DNA of 64,000 nt from the NCBI GenBank assembly GCA_934573735.1, contig CAKTMC010000006.1, positions 39,614-103,613 of the forward strand, written 5' to 3'. Positions within the stretch are counted from its first letter, which is position 1, and the number at the start of each line of letters is the position of its first letter. Position numbers and translations under genes: made by a program. Shown one piece after another: positions 34,468 to 42,732 of this stretch. The DNA comes from an uncultured Oscillospiraceae bacterium (GTDB lineage Bacteria; Bacillota; Clostridia; Oscillospirales; Oscillospiraceae). The notes under the pieces are model-generated. The model was not told the origin of the DNA. It did not search any database and was given only the letters and a program-made list of their open reading frames with translations.

Positions 34468-34603
34468 GCTCCATACCCTTGGCTGAAAGTATCGTTTTAT
34501 TATAGCAGACGAATTCGCCTATTTCAATTAAATTCAATCATTTTCTCATATTCCGCCCCGAGCGGGAATATACTGCCGTGATAAATCATCCGGAGGTGCA
34601 GTT

Positions 34604-35518
34604 ATGCAGAAAACACCGCTATTCAAAGGCTCCTGCACCGCGATAGTCACGCCCTTCAATGACCGGGGCATAGACTATGCGCGGCTCGAGAAAAACATTG
34701 AGTACCAGTACGAAAACGGCACGGCGGCGCTTGTCGTCTGCGGCACGACGGGCGAAAACGCGACCTTGAGCGATAACGAGCAGCGCGAGCTTATCCGCCG
34801 GGCAATAATCGCAAATCACGGTAGAATGAAGCTGATAGCCGGCGTCGGCGGGAACAATACGGCTGCCGTGCTGCGCCGGGCGGAGGACGCGCAGTATATG
34901 GGCGCGGACGGCATACTTATGATATGCCCATATTATAACAAAACTACGCAGAAGGGGCTAATCGAGCACTTTACATACGTTGCCGACCGCGTGGAGCTGC
35001 CGATGATATTATATAATGTCCCGAGCCGCACGGGGATGAGCATTTCCCCGGAGACATACGCGGCGCTTGCCGAGCACCCGGGCATAAACGGCGTCAAGGA
35101 GGCCTCTGGCGATATTGCGCTCATCGGCACGATACGCAGCGTATGCGGGGATAAGCTCAATATCTGGAGCGGCAACGACAGCGATACGGTTGCGATGATG
35201 GCGCTTGGGGCGCAGGGCGTGATATCGGTTGCGAGCAATATAGTCCCGGCGGCGGTCGCAAGGCTGTGCGAGCTGTGTCTCAGTGGCGATTTCCCCGCCG
35301 CGGCGGAGCTGTATGCGCGGTATGCGGCGCTTTTCTCCGCGCTCTTTATCGAGACAAATCCGATACCCGTAAAGGCGGCGATGAAGCTCATGGGCACGGA
35401 CAGCGGTCTACTCCGTCTCCCGCTGACCGATATAAGCGAGATGAGCCTGCGTAAGCTCCGCACTGAGATGCAGAGGGCAGGCATTGAGGTCGGGGAAATA
35501 GAGGAAGGCACAGAGTAA
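34604..35518 (+). CDS. dapA: 4-hydroxy-tetrahydrodipicolinate synthase
   Basis: Condenses pyruvate and aspartate semialdehyde, the first step of the diaminopimelate/lysine branch. The 304-residue protein has the hydroxyl motif VCGTTGENATL, the tyrosine in PYYNKTTQ, and the Schiff-base lysine in NGVKEASGD. GGAGGTG lies five bases before the ATG. Other N-acetylneuraminate lyase-like members share the fold, but the motifs fit DapA. Monocistronic here; an isolated copy can also serve related aldol reactions. Confidence 0.9.
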   Translation: MQKTPLFKGSCTAIVTPFNDRGIDYARLEKNIEYQYENGTAALVVCGTTGENATLSDNEQRELIRRAIIANHGRMKLIAGVGGNNTAAVLRRAEDAQYMGADGILMICPYYNKTTQKGLIEHFTYVADRVELPMILYNVPSRTGMSISPETYAALAEHPGINGVKEASGDIALIGTIRSVCGDKLNIWSGNDSDTVAMMALGAQGVISVASNIVPAAVARLCELCLSGDFPAAAELYARYAALFSALFIETNPIPVKAAMKLMGTDSGLLRLPLTDISEMSLRKLRTEMQRAGIEVGEIEEGTE

Positions 35519-35716
35519 GTCTCCGCATTGGCTCCCCTTTCAGGGGAGCCGAGATCAAGGACGGAAAAGATTTTTAGCGGGCTGCGCCGATTTACATCAT
35601 AAAAAGCTTCCCCATTAAGGGGAAGCCAAGTAAACAATATAGGTTCTAAAATAAATGTTGAGGTAGGATTCTCAAGCGGAGAATATCTACATACAACATT
35701 TTTCTTTTGAAAAAGA
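35519..35716. repeat. dapA downstream region with a shared terminator unit
   Basis: 35601-35640 contains, on the minus strand, ATATTGTTTACTTGGCTTCC followed by a hairpin TTCCCCTTAATGGGGAA and TTTTT. The same 40-base string occurs at 54789-54831 in the other direction. Otherwise the region holds a short GGCTCCCCTTTCAGGGGAGCC palindrome (35530-35550), a module of the GC-rich repeats. Confidence 0.7.
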
Positions 35717-35993
35717 TACCATCGTTTGATAAGGGCAGACACGCCTGACGGCGTGCCTTTTCGGCGCTTTTTACCCTTTTCGCCTTGGCGGGCGCCAGCC
35801 CGCCTGCATCTCAAAAAACAAAAATCACTCGAAAATCCATCGCCGTCAGGTGCGAAGCAGTTTTGTCGGAGCAGAAATGTGTTCAGACGAGAAAAGACCC
35901 GCAGGGAATACTGCCGTATTGTCAAGGGGCTTGACGAAGTATGAGCGCATTTCCTCCCGTCAAAACCGTGTTTGCCCTTGTCAAGCGATGGTA
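35717..35993. mobile_element. MITE-like element with 21-base terminal inverted repeats
   Basis: A 277-base element flanked by TACCATCGTTTGATAAGGGC (35717-) and, inverted, GCCCTTGTCAAGCGATGGTA (-35993), matching at 19 of 21 positions. No open frame fits a transposase. Both ends begin with TA, which would agree with TA target duplication as in IS630/mariner-type elements. A solo end lies at 39908-39942. Confidence 0.65.
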
Positions 35994-36133
35994 AAATAAG
36001 TAGAGCATAACAATATAATTTTTGTCTTCATATTCTTTGGGGTGTTATCCTTCGTATGAAAGCATAGTAAAGGAGAACTGCTTCGTGGCATCAATTCCAC
36101 ACTCAAAAATCCTTATTTCCCGCGCATCCGCTA

Positions 36134-36168
36134 TTGTGCGGGGAGGGTATCTATTGTATAATACAATA
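36134..36168 (+). promoter_or_regulatory. Promoter and overlapping palindrome of the NahK-like operon
   Basis: TTGTGC (36134-36139) and TATAAT (36157-36162) are 17 bases apart. The -10 box is embedded in a perfect 17-base palindrome TATTGTATAATACAATA (36152-36168). Half-sites TTGTAT/ATACAA also occur at 38230, so a shared regulator is possible. Confidence 0.6.
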
Positions 36169-36224
36169 AAAAATACCAAATACCGCGCCTGCCGGTCGGC
36201 GGGTGAGAATGAGGAGGATTTCAA

Positions 36225-37310
36225 GTGAGTACTGCAATGGACGCCGCACGGAGCTTTGCTCTCGCCGGTACGCCGCTGAGCTGTGAGCGCTACGGCTTCG
36301 GGCACATAAACGCAACATATCTTCTCGTCACGGACACGGGCAGGCGCTACATTCTTCAGGGCATAAACGAGCAGGTTTTTGCCGACATACCGGGCATGAT
36401 GAGAAATATATCCGCCGTCACGCGGCACATCTCAAGGCAAGTGAGCGAGCCGCGCGCCTGCCTGCATCTTGTGCCGACGCTTGAGGGGCGCGACTATCTC
36501 ATCGACGCCGAGGGCAAGAGCTGGCGCGTCTATGACTTTATCGAGAACAGCCTGTGCCTGCAAAAGCCGGAGAGCCCGAGCGACTTTTTCCAGAGTGCCG
36601 TCGCCTTCGGACGCTTTCAGCAGCAGCTTCTCGACTTCCCCGCGCATACGCTCTGCGAGGCGATACCGGATTTTCACAATACGCCGGTCAGATACCGTCA
36701 GCTCCGCGCCGCGATTGAGACTGCAAGCGCCGAGCGCCGGGAGAGAGCCGCGGCCGAGATAGAGGAATATTTGGCGCGTGAGGACTCCGCCTCCGCCCTG
36801 CAGGATATGCTTCGGCGCGGTGAGCTTCCGCTGCGCGTGACGCACAACGACACAAAGCTGAATAACGTCATGCTGGACGAAAAAACGCGCGAGGCGCTGT
36901 GCGTCATCGACCTCGACACCGTTATGCCCGGACTCATGGCATATGACTTCGGCGACTCCATCCGCTTCGGTGCGGCGACCGCCGCCGAGGACGAAAAAAA
37001 TCTTGAGCTTATGAGGCTTGACCTTGAGCTGCTGCGTATATACACGCGAGGCTATATGGAGGTCTGCCGCGATATGACCGAGGCGGAGGCGCTAAGTCTC
37101 CCGCTCGGCGCAAGACTCATGACGCTTGAATGCGGCGCGCGCTTTCTGGCGGACTATCTTGCGGGCGACCGCTATTTTGCCGTCCACCGCCCCGAGCACA
37201 ATCTTGACCGCTGCCGTACACAGCTCAAGCTCGTGCAGGACATGGAGAAGTGCTGGAACGAGCTGACGGATACCGTTGCCGCAGAGCGTGAGCGCGCGCT
37301 GAGTCTATGA
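36225..37310 (+). CDS. NahK-like phosphotransferase (N-acetylhexosamine 1-kinase-like)
   Basis: A 361-residue aminoglycoside-phosphotransferase-fold kinase. Brenner motif VTHNDTKLNNVMLD (catalytic Asp) and the metal-binding loop CVIDLDTVMPG are present. The pattern fits the NahK group, which phosphorylates GlcNAc/GalNAc at C1 in bifidobacterial lacto-N-biose use. GTG 36225 is the start because GAGGAGG ends seven bases upstream; the ATG at 36237 is too distant. The downstream regulator and sugar ABC genes support a sugar-kinase role over antibiotic resistance; the exact sugar is inferred. Confidence 0.78.
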   Translation: MSTAMDAARSFALAGTPLSCERYGFGHINATYLLVTDTGRRYILQGINEQVFADIPGMMRNISAVTRHISRQVSEPRACLHLVPTLEGRDYLIDAEGKSWRVYDFIENSLCLQKPESPSDFFQSAVAFGRFQQQLLDFPAHTLCEAIPDFHNTPVRYRQLRAAIETASAERRERAAAEIEEYLAREDSASALQDMLRRGELPLRVTHNDTKLNNVMLDEKTREALCVIDLDTVMPGLMAYDFGDSIRFGAATAAEDEKNLELMRLDLELLRIYTRGYMEVCRDMTEAEALSLPLGARLMTLECGARFLADYLAGDRYFAVHRPEHNLDRCRTQLKLVQDMEKCWNELTDTVAAERERALSL

Positions 37311-38185
37311 ACATACTTATAAATAACGAGCAGGTCAAAAAGCTGCTCACAAATCTGTATATGTTCACCGGGATACTTACCAATATATACGACCAGCGCG
37401 GCAACGACATCCAGCTATTCGGCAATCACTCCGACTTCTGCCGTCTCATCCATGAGGACCCCGAGGGGCATCGCCGCTGCGTGCAGTCCGACTGCCGCGC
37501 CGTCGAGTCCTGCGGCGCCGAGCACAGTCCCCACTGCTACCGCTGTCACGCGGGGCTGCACGAGGAGATAATCCCGCTTTACGACAGCGGCGAGTGCATA
37601 GCCTTCCTTGCCTTCGGTCAGCTCCTTGACTCTCGGAGCTACGATGAGCAGTGGGAGGAAACTCTCGTCACGCTCGACTGGTACAAGGGAGACATCCACG
37701 AGCTGCGCGAGGCCTTTTATCGTCTGAAGCGTCTGACGCCGGAGGAGTTTGCGGCATACACCGAGGTCTTGGAGGTGCTTGCGGCGTATATCCAGATGGA
37801 GCGCATCATTCACTCGGCGGAGATAAGCGACCGGCAGCGGCTTGAAAAGTACATAAATGAGCATTATATGGAAAAACAGACGCTGAAAAAAATCTCCGCA
37901 GAGCTCGGTATCGGCACGACAAAGCTCTGCGCCCTCGCCAAGAGCCTGCCCGGAGGCAACAGCATCACGGCGCTTATATCCATGCGCCGCGTCGAGGCGG
38001 CAAAGACTCTGCTTGTAAAAAGCAGCCTCACTGTTACGGAAATCGCAGGGCGCGTGGGCTTTAGCGACTATAACTATTTCACCAAGACCTTTAAGCGCCT
38101 TGCCGGGCTTACGCCCTCGGAATACCGCAGACTCAACAGCGCGACAGGCATTCTCTGGCAGCGCAAAAACGGCGGCGAGGCGTAA
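37307..38185 (+). CDS. AraC-family regulator with PocR-type sensory domain
   Basis: A 292-residue regulator: N-terminal PocR domain (about 5-165) with several cysteines (C44..., CVQSDCRAVESC, CYRCHAGLHEEI), then two AraC helix-turn-helix motifs (about 185-280: LTVTEIAGRVGFSDYNYFTK). The PocR cysteines may bind a metal or a reduced ligand. It overlaps the kinase gene by four bases (ATGA), so the two are co-translated. It most likely controls the ABC transporter genes directly behind it. Confidence 0.88.
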   Translation: MNILINNEQVKKLLTNLYMFTGILTNIYDQRGNDIQLFGNHSDFCRLIHEDPEGHRRCVQSDCRAVESCGAEHSPHCYRCHAGLHEEIIPLYDSGECIAFLAFGQLLDSRSYDEQWEETLVTLDWYKGDIHELREAFYRLKRLTPEEFAAYTEVLEVLAAYIQMERIIHSAEISDRQRLEKYINEHYMEKQTLKKISAELGIGTTKLCALAKSLPGGNSITALISMRRVEAAKTLLVKSSLTVTEIAGRVGFSDYNYFTKTFKRLAGLTPSEYRRLNSATGILWQRKNGGEA

Positions 38186-38229
38186 AAATATATAGCGAGT
38201 GAAAGATTTTCCATGAAACATGAAAATAA

Positions 38230-38264
38230 TTGTATAGACTATACAAGAGCCATGCAAGTATAAT
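38230..38264 (+). promoter_or_regulatory. Operator palindrome and promoter of the sugar-binding protein gene
   Basis: A perfect 17-base palindrome TTGTATAGACTATACAA (38230-38246) overlaps the weak -35 element; TATAAT lies at 38259-38264. TTGTAT...ATACAA palindromes of this kind are typical of GntR/HutC-type repressor sites, but AraC binding cannot be excluded. About 105 untranslated bases follow before the gene. Confidence 0.6.
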
Positions 38265-38376
38265 AGAGCCATAGTCGGTAGGCTTTGTCGAATATGACAA
38301 AACATTCGCGCACTGCCTTCCGCCGGTATGAGAAGCGAAATGCCTTCTTACAAAAGAATGAAAAGGAGAAATTTGA

Positions 38377-39693
38377 ATGAAAAAGATTCTCGCAATGCTT
38401 TTGGCTCTGGTCATGGTCTTTGCTCTCTGCGCCTGCGGCGGGACGACCACACCTCCTGCCAATGATCAGCCCTCCTCTCAGCCCGAGGAGAATTCCGCAC
38501 CCGTAGCGGATGAGATAACCCTCGACGTTATCATCTGCGAGTACGGCACCAACACCCGCGAGTGGTTCCTCGGCTCCGGCATGGACGGCACCAACTTTGT
38601 TGACAAGTTTGAGAAGGAAAACCCCGGCATCAAGCTCAACCTTGAGGTCGTCTCCTGGAACGATGTCTACACCGTTGTTGACACTCGTATTGCCAGCAAT
38701 CAGGCTCCCGACATCCTCAATATTGACGTTTTCGCAAACTACGCAAATGACGGTCTGCTTGAGCCCGTGTCCCAGTACTGCCCGGACGAGCTTTTTGCCG
38801 ACTTCTTCCCCTCATTTATTGAGCAGTCCGTTATCGACGGCGTGTGCTGGGCAGTTCCCGACCTCGCCTCCGCCCGCGCAATGTATTATAATGTAGATAT
38901 GTTCGAGGAGATGGGCATCGAGGTTCCCTCCACCTGGGCGGAGCTTGAGGATGCAGCTCAGACCATTATCGACTTTTACAACGGTGAGGTTTACCCCTGG
39001 GGTATCGACATGACCACTGACGAGGGTCAGGCTGCATTTGCCTATTATACTTGGGGCAATGGCGGCGGCTTTGTCGATGCAGACGGCAACTGGGCGCTCA
39101 ACTCTGATGAGAACGTTGAGGCCATCGAGTACGCCATCAGCCTCTACAAGAACGGCTTCACCAATCCCAACCCCGAGACTCAGACCCGTTACGACCTTCA
39201 GGATATGTTCGCTGCCGGCAAGCTTGCAATGTGCATCGCTCCCAACGCAATGCCCACCTACTGCGCCGATAAGGACAGCAAGGTCAACATGGCTACCGCT
39301 CCCATCCCCGCAAACGAGGGCAAGGCCAGCTCCTCCGTCGGCGTTATGGATCGCGTGATGGCGTTCAAGGACGAGTCCGCTCCCGATCAGGCCGCCCGCG
39401 ATGAGGCTATCGGCAAGTTCCTCACCTTCTTCTACAATCCTGAGAACTACGTCGGCTGGGTCAGTATGGAGGGCTTCCTCCCCGCAGTCAACTCCGCCGT
39501 TGAGGCTCTTGTCGCTGCCGACTCCAGCTTTGCGGCATGGCTTGACGTTCTCGCCTCCTGCCAGTTCTACCCGACCGCAAAGGGCGAGTGGGATCAGGTC
39601 AAGCAGGGCGTTATCGCTGCCGAGCAGGCTGCGCTCACCGGTGCTGACGTTAGAGCTCAGCTCGACGCGCTCCAGGCTGCCATCGCAGGCTGA
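38377..39693 (+). CDS. Extracellular solute-binding lipoprotein (sugar ABC importer)
   Basis: A 438-residue family 1 solute-binding protein: lipoprotein signal ending in the lipobox LCAC (about 20-22), a short Pro/Gln/Ser linker, then the two-lobe binding domain. Motifs AMYYNVDMFEEMGIEVPSTW and EGFLPAV are typical of carbohydrate importers. It is strongly expressed by design: good AAGGAG site, codon use rich in preferred C-ending codons, and two stable hairpins behind it. With the two permeases it forms an importer lacking an ATPase gene, which is usually supplied by a shared MsmK-type ATPase. Confidence 0.92.
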   Translation: MKKILAMLLALVMVFALCACGGTTTPPANDQPSSQPEENSAPVADEITLDVIICEYGTNTREWFLGSGMDGTNFVDKFEKENPGIKLNLEVVSWNDVYTVVDTRIASNQAPDILNIDVFANYANDGLLEPVSQYCPDELFADFFPSFIEQSVIDGVCWAVPDLASARAMYYNVDMFEEMGIEVPSTWAELEDAAQTIIDFYNGEVYPWGIDMTTDEGQAAFAYYTWGNGGGFVDADGNWALNSDENVEAIEYAISLYKNGFTNPNPETQTRYDLQDMFAAGKLAMCIAPNAMPTYCADKDSKVNMATAPIPANEGKASSSVGVMDRVMAFKDESAPDQAARDEAIGKFLTFFYNPENYVGWVSMEGFLPAVNSAVEALVAADSSFAAWLDVLASCQFYPTAKGEWDQVKQGVIAAEQAALTGADVRAQLDALQAAIAG

Positions 39694-39730
39694 TAGGCTG
39701 TAAAGCATAAAACCAATATCTGAACTCCGG

Positions 39731-39798
39731 CAGGAGACCGGGCAATCGCCCGGTCTCCTGCTTGTCAAAGAAGCCCGCACACGGACTTCTTTGACAAG
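39731..39798 (+). terminator. Two hairpins between binding protein and permease genes
   Basis: The first is a perfect 13-base stem (39731-39760, CAGGAGACCGGGC around AATC). The second is a perfect 13-base stem (39761-39798, CTTGTCAAAGAAG). Neither has a T-run. Such hairpins protect the upstream mRNA and reduce expression of downstream permeases. Confidence 0.7.
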
Positions 39799-39907
39799 CA
39801 TACCGCCGAGTATTCTGATAATATCAAAACACTGCTTCGCTCATGCTGTAAGGGGTGCTTTTTGAAAAGGACAAAGGTCAATTGTTAAAATCTGCCGATA
39901 AGGCGCG

Positions 39908-39942
39908 ATGTCAGGCGTTTTTGCCCTTATCAAGCGATGGTA
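39908..39942. repeat. Solo end of the MITE-like element
   Basis: TGCCCTTATCAAGCGATGGT ending at 39942 matches the reverse complement of the left end of the element at 35717 with one mismatch, and the similarity (GTCAGGCGT) extends inwards to about 39908. No second end is seen nearby. Confidence 0.55.
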
Positions 39943-39983
39943 AGCTATTACGGAATAATATAAAAGGGAAAGAAGGTTACGGC

Positions 39984-40868
39984 GTGAACAGAAGACTGGG
40001 AAAGAGAGTTGAGCCGTATGTATGGCTCCTCCCAAGCATTGTGCTTATGGCGATATTCCTCGTGTACCCGATACTTATCGTCTTTAAGCTGTCGTTCAGC
40101 GAGATATCCAAATCCGGCGTAGTCGGAGGCTTTGTAGGGCTTCAGAACTTCAGGGAGGCGGTGCAGCTTCCCGCGTTTAATACGGTGATGAAGAATACCA
40201 TTGTGTGGGTCGTTGCCGTTGTCGGGCTCTCGACGCTTATAGGCTTTATCCTCGCCATGGTTCTCAACAAGAAGTTTAGAGGACGCAAGATTGCCCGCGC
40301 CATCATAGTGTTTCCTTGGGCGACCTCGCTTGTCGTGCAGGCCTCCGTCTGGAACTATATCATCAAGTATGAGTACGGCAACCTCAATAATATCCTCCTG
40401 AACCTCGGCATCATCAAGCAGGCCATAAACTGGCGCGCCTCGTATCAGATAGAGTTTATGTGGGAGTGCTGGGTAGGTATCTTCGTCACGATACCCTTTG
40501 TCACCTTCTGCGTGCTCTCGGGCTTGCAGTCGATTGACGAGAGCCTGTATGAGGCGGCGGAGATAGACGGGGCAAGCTTCTGGGATAAGCTCTTTAATAT
40601 CACGATCCCGCTTGTAAAGCCCTCGCTTACGGTCTCGACCGTGCTCAATATAATATACGTCTTTAACTCCTTCCCGATAATCTTCACCATGACCAAGGGC
40701 GCGCCCTCGAACAAGACCGATACCCTTGTCACATATCTATATATGCTCAGCTTCTATGACCGAAAGAAGGGACCTGCAACGGCCTTGTCTGTCATAGGCT
40801 TCGTTATCCTGTGCGTATGCGCCGGGCTGTATATGATGACCGTCATGCGGAAGGAGGATGCGGAATGA
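39984..40868 (+). CDS. Sugar ABC transporter permease 1 (MalF-type)
   Basis: A 294-residue protein with six membrane helices and the EAA loop (ESLYEAAEIDGASFWDKLFN). GTG at 39984 is chosen: AAGAAGG lies eight bases upstream, and the next residues (NRRLGKRVEPYVWLLPSI) match family starts. An upstream frame exists but has no site. It forms a heterodimer with permease 2 and overlaps it by four bases. Confidence 0.93.
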   Translation: MNRRLGKRVEPYVWLLPSIVLMAIFLVYPILIVFKLSFSEISKSGVVGGFVGLQNFREAVQLPAFNTVMKNTIVWVVAVVGLSTLIGFILAMVLNKKFRGRKIARAIIVFPWATSLVVQASVWNYIIKYEYGNLNNILLNLGIIKQAINWRASYQIEFMWECWVGIFVTIPFVTFCVLSGLQSIDESLYEAAEIDGASFWDKLFNITIPLVKPSLTVSTVLNIIYVFNSFPIIFTMTKGAPSNKTDTLVTYLYMLSFYDRKKGPATALSVIGFVILCVCAGLYMMTVMRKEDAE

Positions 40869-42454
40869 AGGATGCCGTCCGTAAGAGAAACCGGGTCGCG
40901 CTCGCGCTGCTGCTCGTGGCGCTTATCGCGGCGTATGTGCTGCTTGCCCTGCCGGTTTACAGCTTCAACTCCTGCATATATACAAAGAAATCCGCCAATA
41001 CCTTCGTCGGTGACGAGAAGTATCAGGCGGCTCTCGCCGAGGTCAACGCCGTCGCAGAGCAGTACCGCAGCGAGGGCTTTGAGGTCACGCTCAGCGAGGA
41101 CGTGATAGAGCGCACAAACTCCAAGGGTGAAAAAACCAGCATGGTCAGCTTTTCGCTCAGCGAGAGCTTTACCAAGAGCGCCCTGTCCTTTGTCGAGGCG
41201 GGCATAAGCTCCTCGTGGGTCATGAGCCTTATCCTCCTGTGCCTCACCGGCGCCGCCGCCTGCGGTGCGCTCGGCTCCGCTTGGTCGCTCGACGAGGAGG
41301 GTAAGGAGCTTTGCGGGCGCGACCGTTCGCTGCGCTCCGCGTCTACGGTGCTTGCGTTTGCCGCATTTTTGCTTATTCCGGTGTTCGTGATGATGAATAC
41401 CTATACGCTGTCGCGCAGAATTACGCTCTATAGCAGCGGCGTTATGTCCGAGGGTATGGACGAGCTTTACGCAAGGCTTGATCACTTCCTCTTCGGCGGT
41501 ATGGCGGGGGATAATATCGCCGCCGCGCTCAAGTCCTTCTCCTTTGAGGGCACGGGCACTATATGGGCGGTTATGCTCTGCGCCTTCGTGATGCTGCTTG
41601 CCGCCGTTCAGCTTCGGCGCGGCGAGATAAAGCCTGCACTGCTGCGCGGACTTCTCTATGCGTTTATCATCATTGTCTGCGTCATCGTGCTCTACCCCTA
41701 CTATGTCATGCTCATCACCGCGTTCCGCTCCAGCTCCGAGACGAACGATATGTACTTCCAGCACCTGCTGCCGACAAAGTGGATGTTCGGAAATCTCACC
41801 CATATCATGAGCCGCGGTGTGCCGCGCTATCTCCTAAACTCCCTGCTCATAGCGGGCGGCGCTACTCTTATCGCGCTGCTTTGCGGCATTCCCGCAGCCT
41901 ATGCAATGGCGCGTATGCGCTTTAAGGGGAAGAAGTTTTTCCTCGGCTTTGTTATCATGAGCCAGATGTTTTCCCCCGTCGTGCTGCTTATCGGTATTGC
42001 AAGACTCATGAGCACTCTGCACCTGAGCGACTCTATCCTCGGTCTTATGCTCATAAACGCGGCCTTCAATCAGGCCTTTGCGATATGGCTTCTCCGCGGT
42101 ACCTTTGTCTCGATATCTCCGGAGATGGAGCAGGCGGCGCGCATAGACGGATGCACGACCGTAGGCTCGCTCCTGCACGTGCTCCTGCCGATGGCAGCCC
42201 CCGGCATAGTCACGACGCTTATCTTCGTGTTTATTAACGCATGGAACGAATACACCATCTCTACGGTGCTCATTTCCACCATGAGTAATCGCCCGATAAC
42301 CGTCGGTATCACGCAGTTCTCGTCCTTTAATATGATAGAGTGGCAGTACCTGTTCGCGGCCTCGCTGCTCGCCACGCTCCCCGTGGTCATACTCTTTATG
42401 TTCATCGAAAAGCATCTCACTGCCGGTCTTACCTCCGGCGGCGTAAAGGGCTGA
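40865..42454 (+). CDS. Sugar ABC transporter permease 2 (MalG-type) with N-terminal extension
   Basis: A 529-residue protein. The last 280 residues are an ordinary MalG-type permease (six helices; EAA loop EQAARIDGCTTVGSLLHVL). The first 250 are unusual: a helix near 10-30, an extracytoplasmic segment (about 35-115, SFNSCIYTKKSANTF ... ALSFVEAG), two helices and another outer loop. MalG proteins usually have about 280 residues. The ATG overlaps the upstream stop (ATGA). The extension may contact the binding protein; I know no named domain for it. Confidence 0.88.
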   Translation: MKDAVRKRNRVALALLLVALIAAYVLLALPVYSFNSCIYTKKSANTFVGDEKYQAALAEVNAVAEQYRSEGFEVTLSEDVIERTNSKGEKTSMVSFSLSESFTKSALSFVEAGISSSWVMSLILLCLTGAAACGALGSAWSLDEEGKELCGRDRSLRSASTVLAFAAFLLIPVFVMMNTYTLSRRITLYSSGVMSEGMDELYARLDHFLFGGMAGDNIAAALKSFSFEGTGTIWAVMLCAFVMLLAAVQLRRGEIKPALLRGLLYAFIIIVCVIVLYPYYVMLITAFRSSSETNDMYFQHLLPTKWMFGNLTHIMSRGVPRYLLNSLLIAGGATLIALLCGIPAAYAMARMRFKGKKFFLGFVIMSQMFSPVVLLIGIARLMSTLHLSDSILGLMLINAAFNQAFAIWLLRGTFVSISPEMEQAARIDGCTTVGSLLHVLLPMAAPGIVTTLIFVFINAWNEYTISTVLISTMSNRPITVGITQFSSFNMIEWQYLFAASLLATLPVVILFMFIEKHLTAGLTSGGVKG

Positions 42455-42643
42455 CGTGGGAGTAGGAAACAAGGAATAAGAAAAACTAAGCTGTTGGACT
42501 CATAAAAGCGCTTTCCGCTCCAAGCAGTTTTGTTGTATTATCTTTCATAGAGCATACAGGTATTCTTTTGATGGCGTTTCAGCAGCTTCATTCTAAAGAA
42601 TTTCTTGCTATGCTCTACTTTTATTTTATAACCTTAAAAACAC

Positions 42644-42708
42644 ACAGTCTCTCCAAATTTGGAGAGACTGTCTACAGGCTGAAACAGGCGGATTATGCCG
42701 CCTGTTTT
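42644..42708. terminator. Two hairpins between permease 2 and nadE
   Basis: A 28-base palindrome ACAGTCTCTCC/GGAGAGACTGT (42644-42671), then a repeated string TGTCTACAGGCTGAAAC (42669-42685), then a hairpin AAACAGGCGG/CCGCCTGTTT (42682-42708) with T-run on the plus strand. It can end transcripts from both sides. Confidence 0.7.
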
Positions 42709-42732
42709 CAAGTATATCAAGATATTCTGCAT

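Noticed and set aside
34933..35925. 330-codon open frame on the minus strand over dapA
   Set aside because: It overlaps the certain dapA gene, has no ribosome binding site and includes the MITE-like element; a shadow frame.
36225..37310. Aminoglycoside resistance kinase
   Set aside because: The fold is shared, but HNDTKLNN with IDLDTVMPG and the sugar-transport context fit a NahK-like sugar kinase better.
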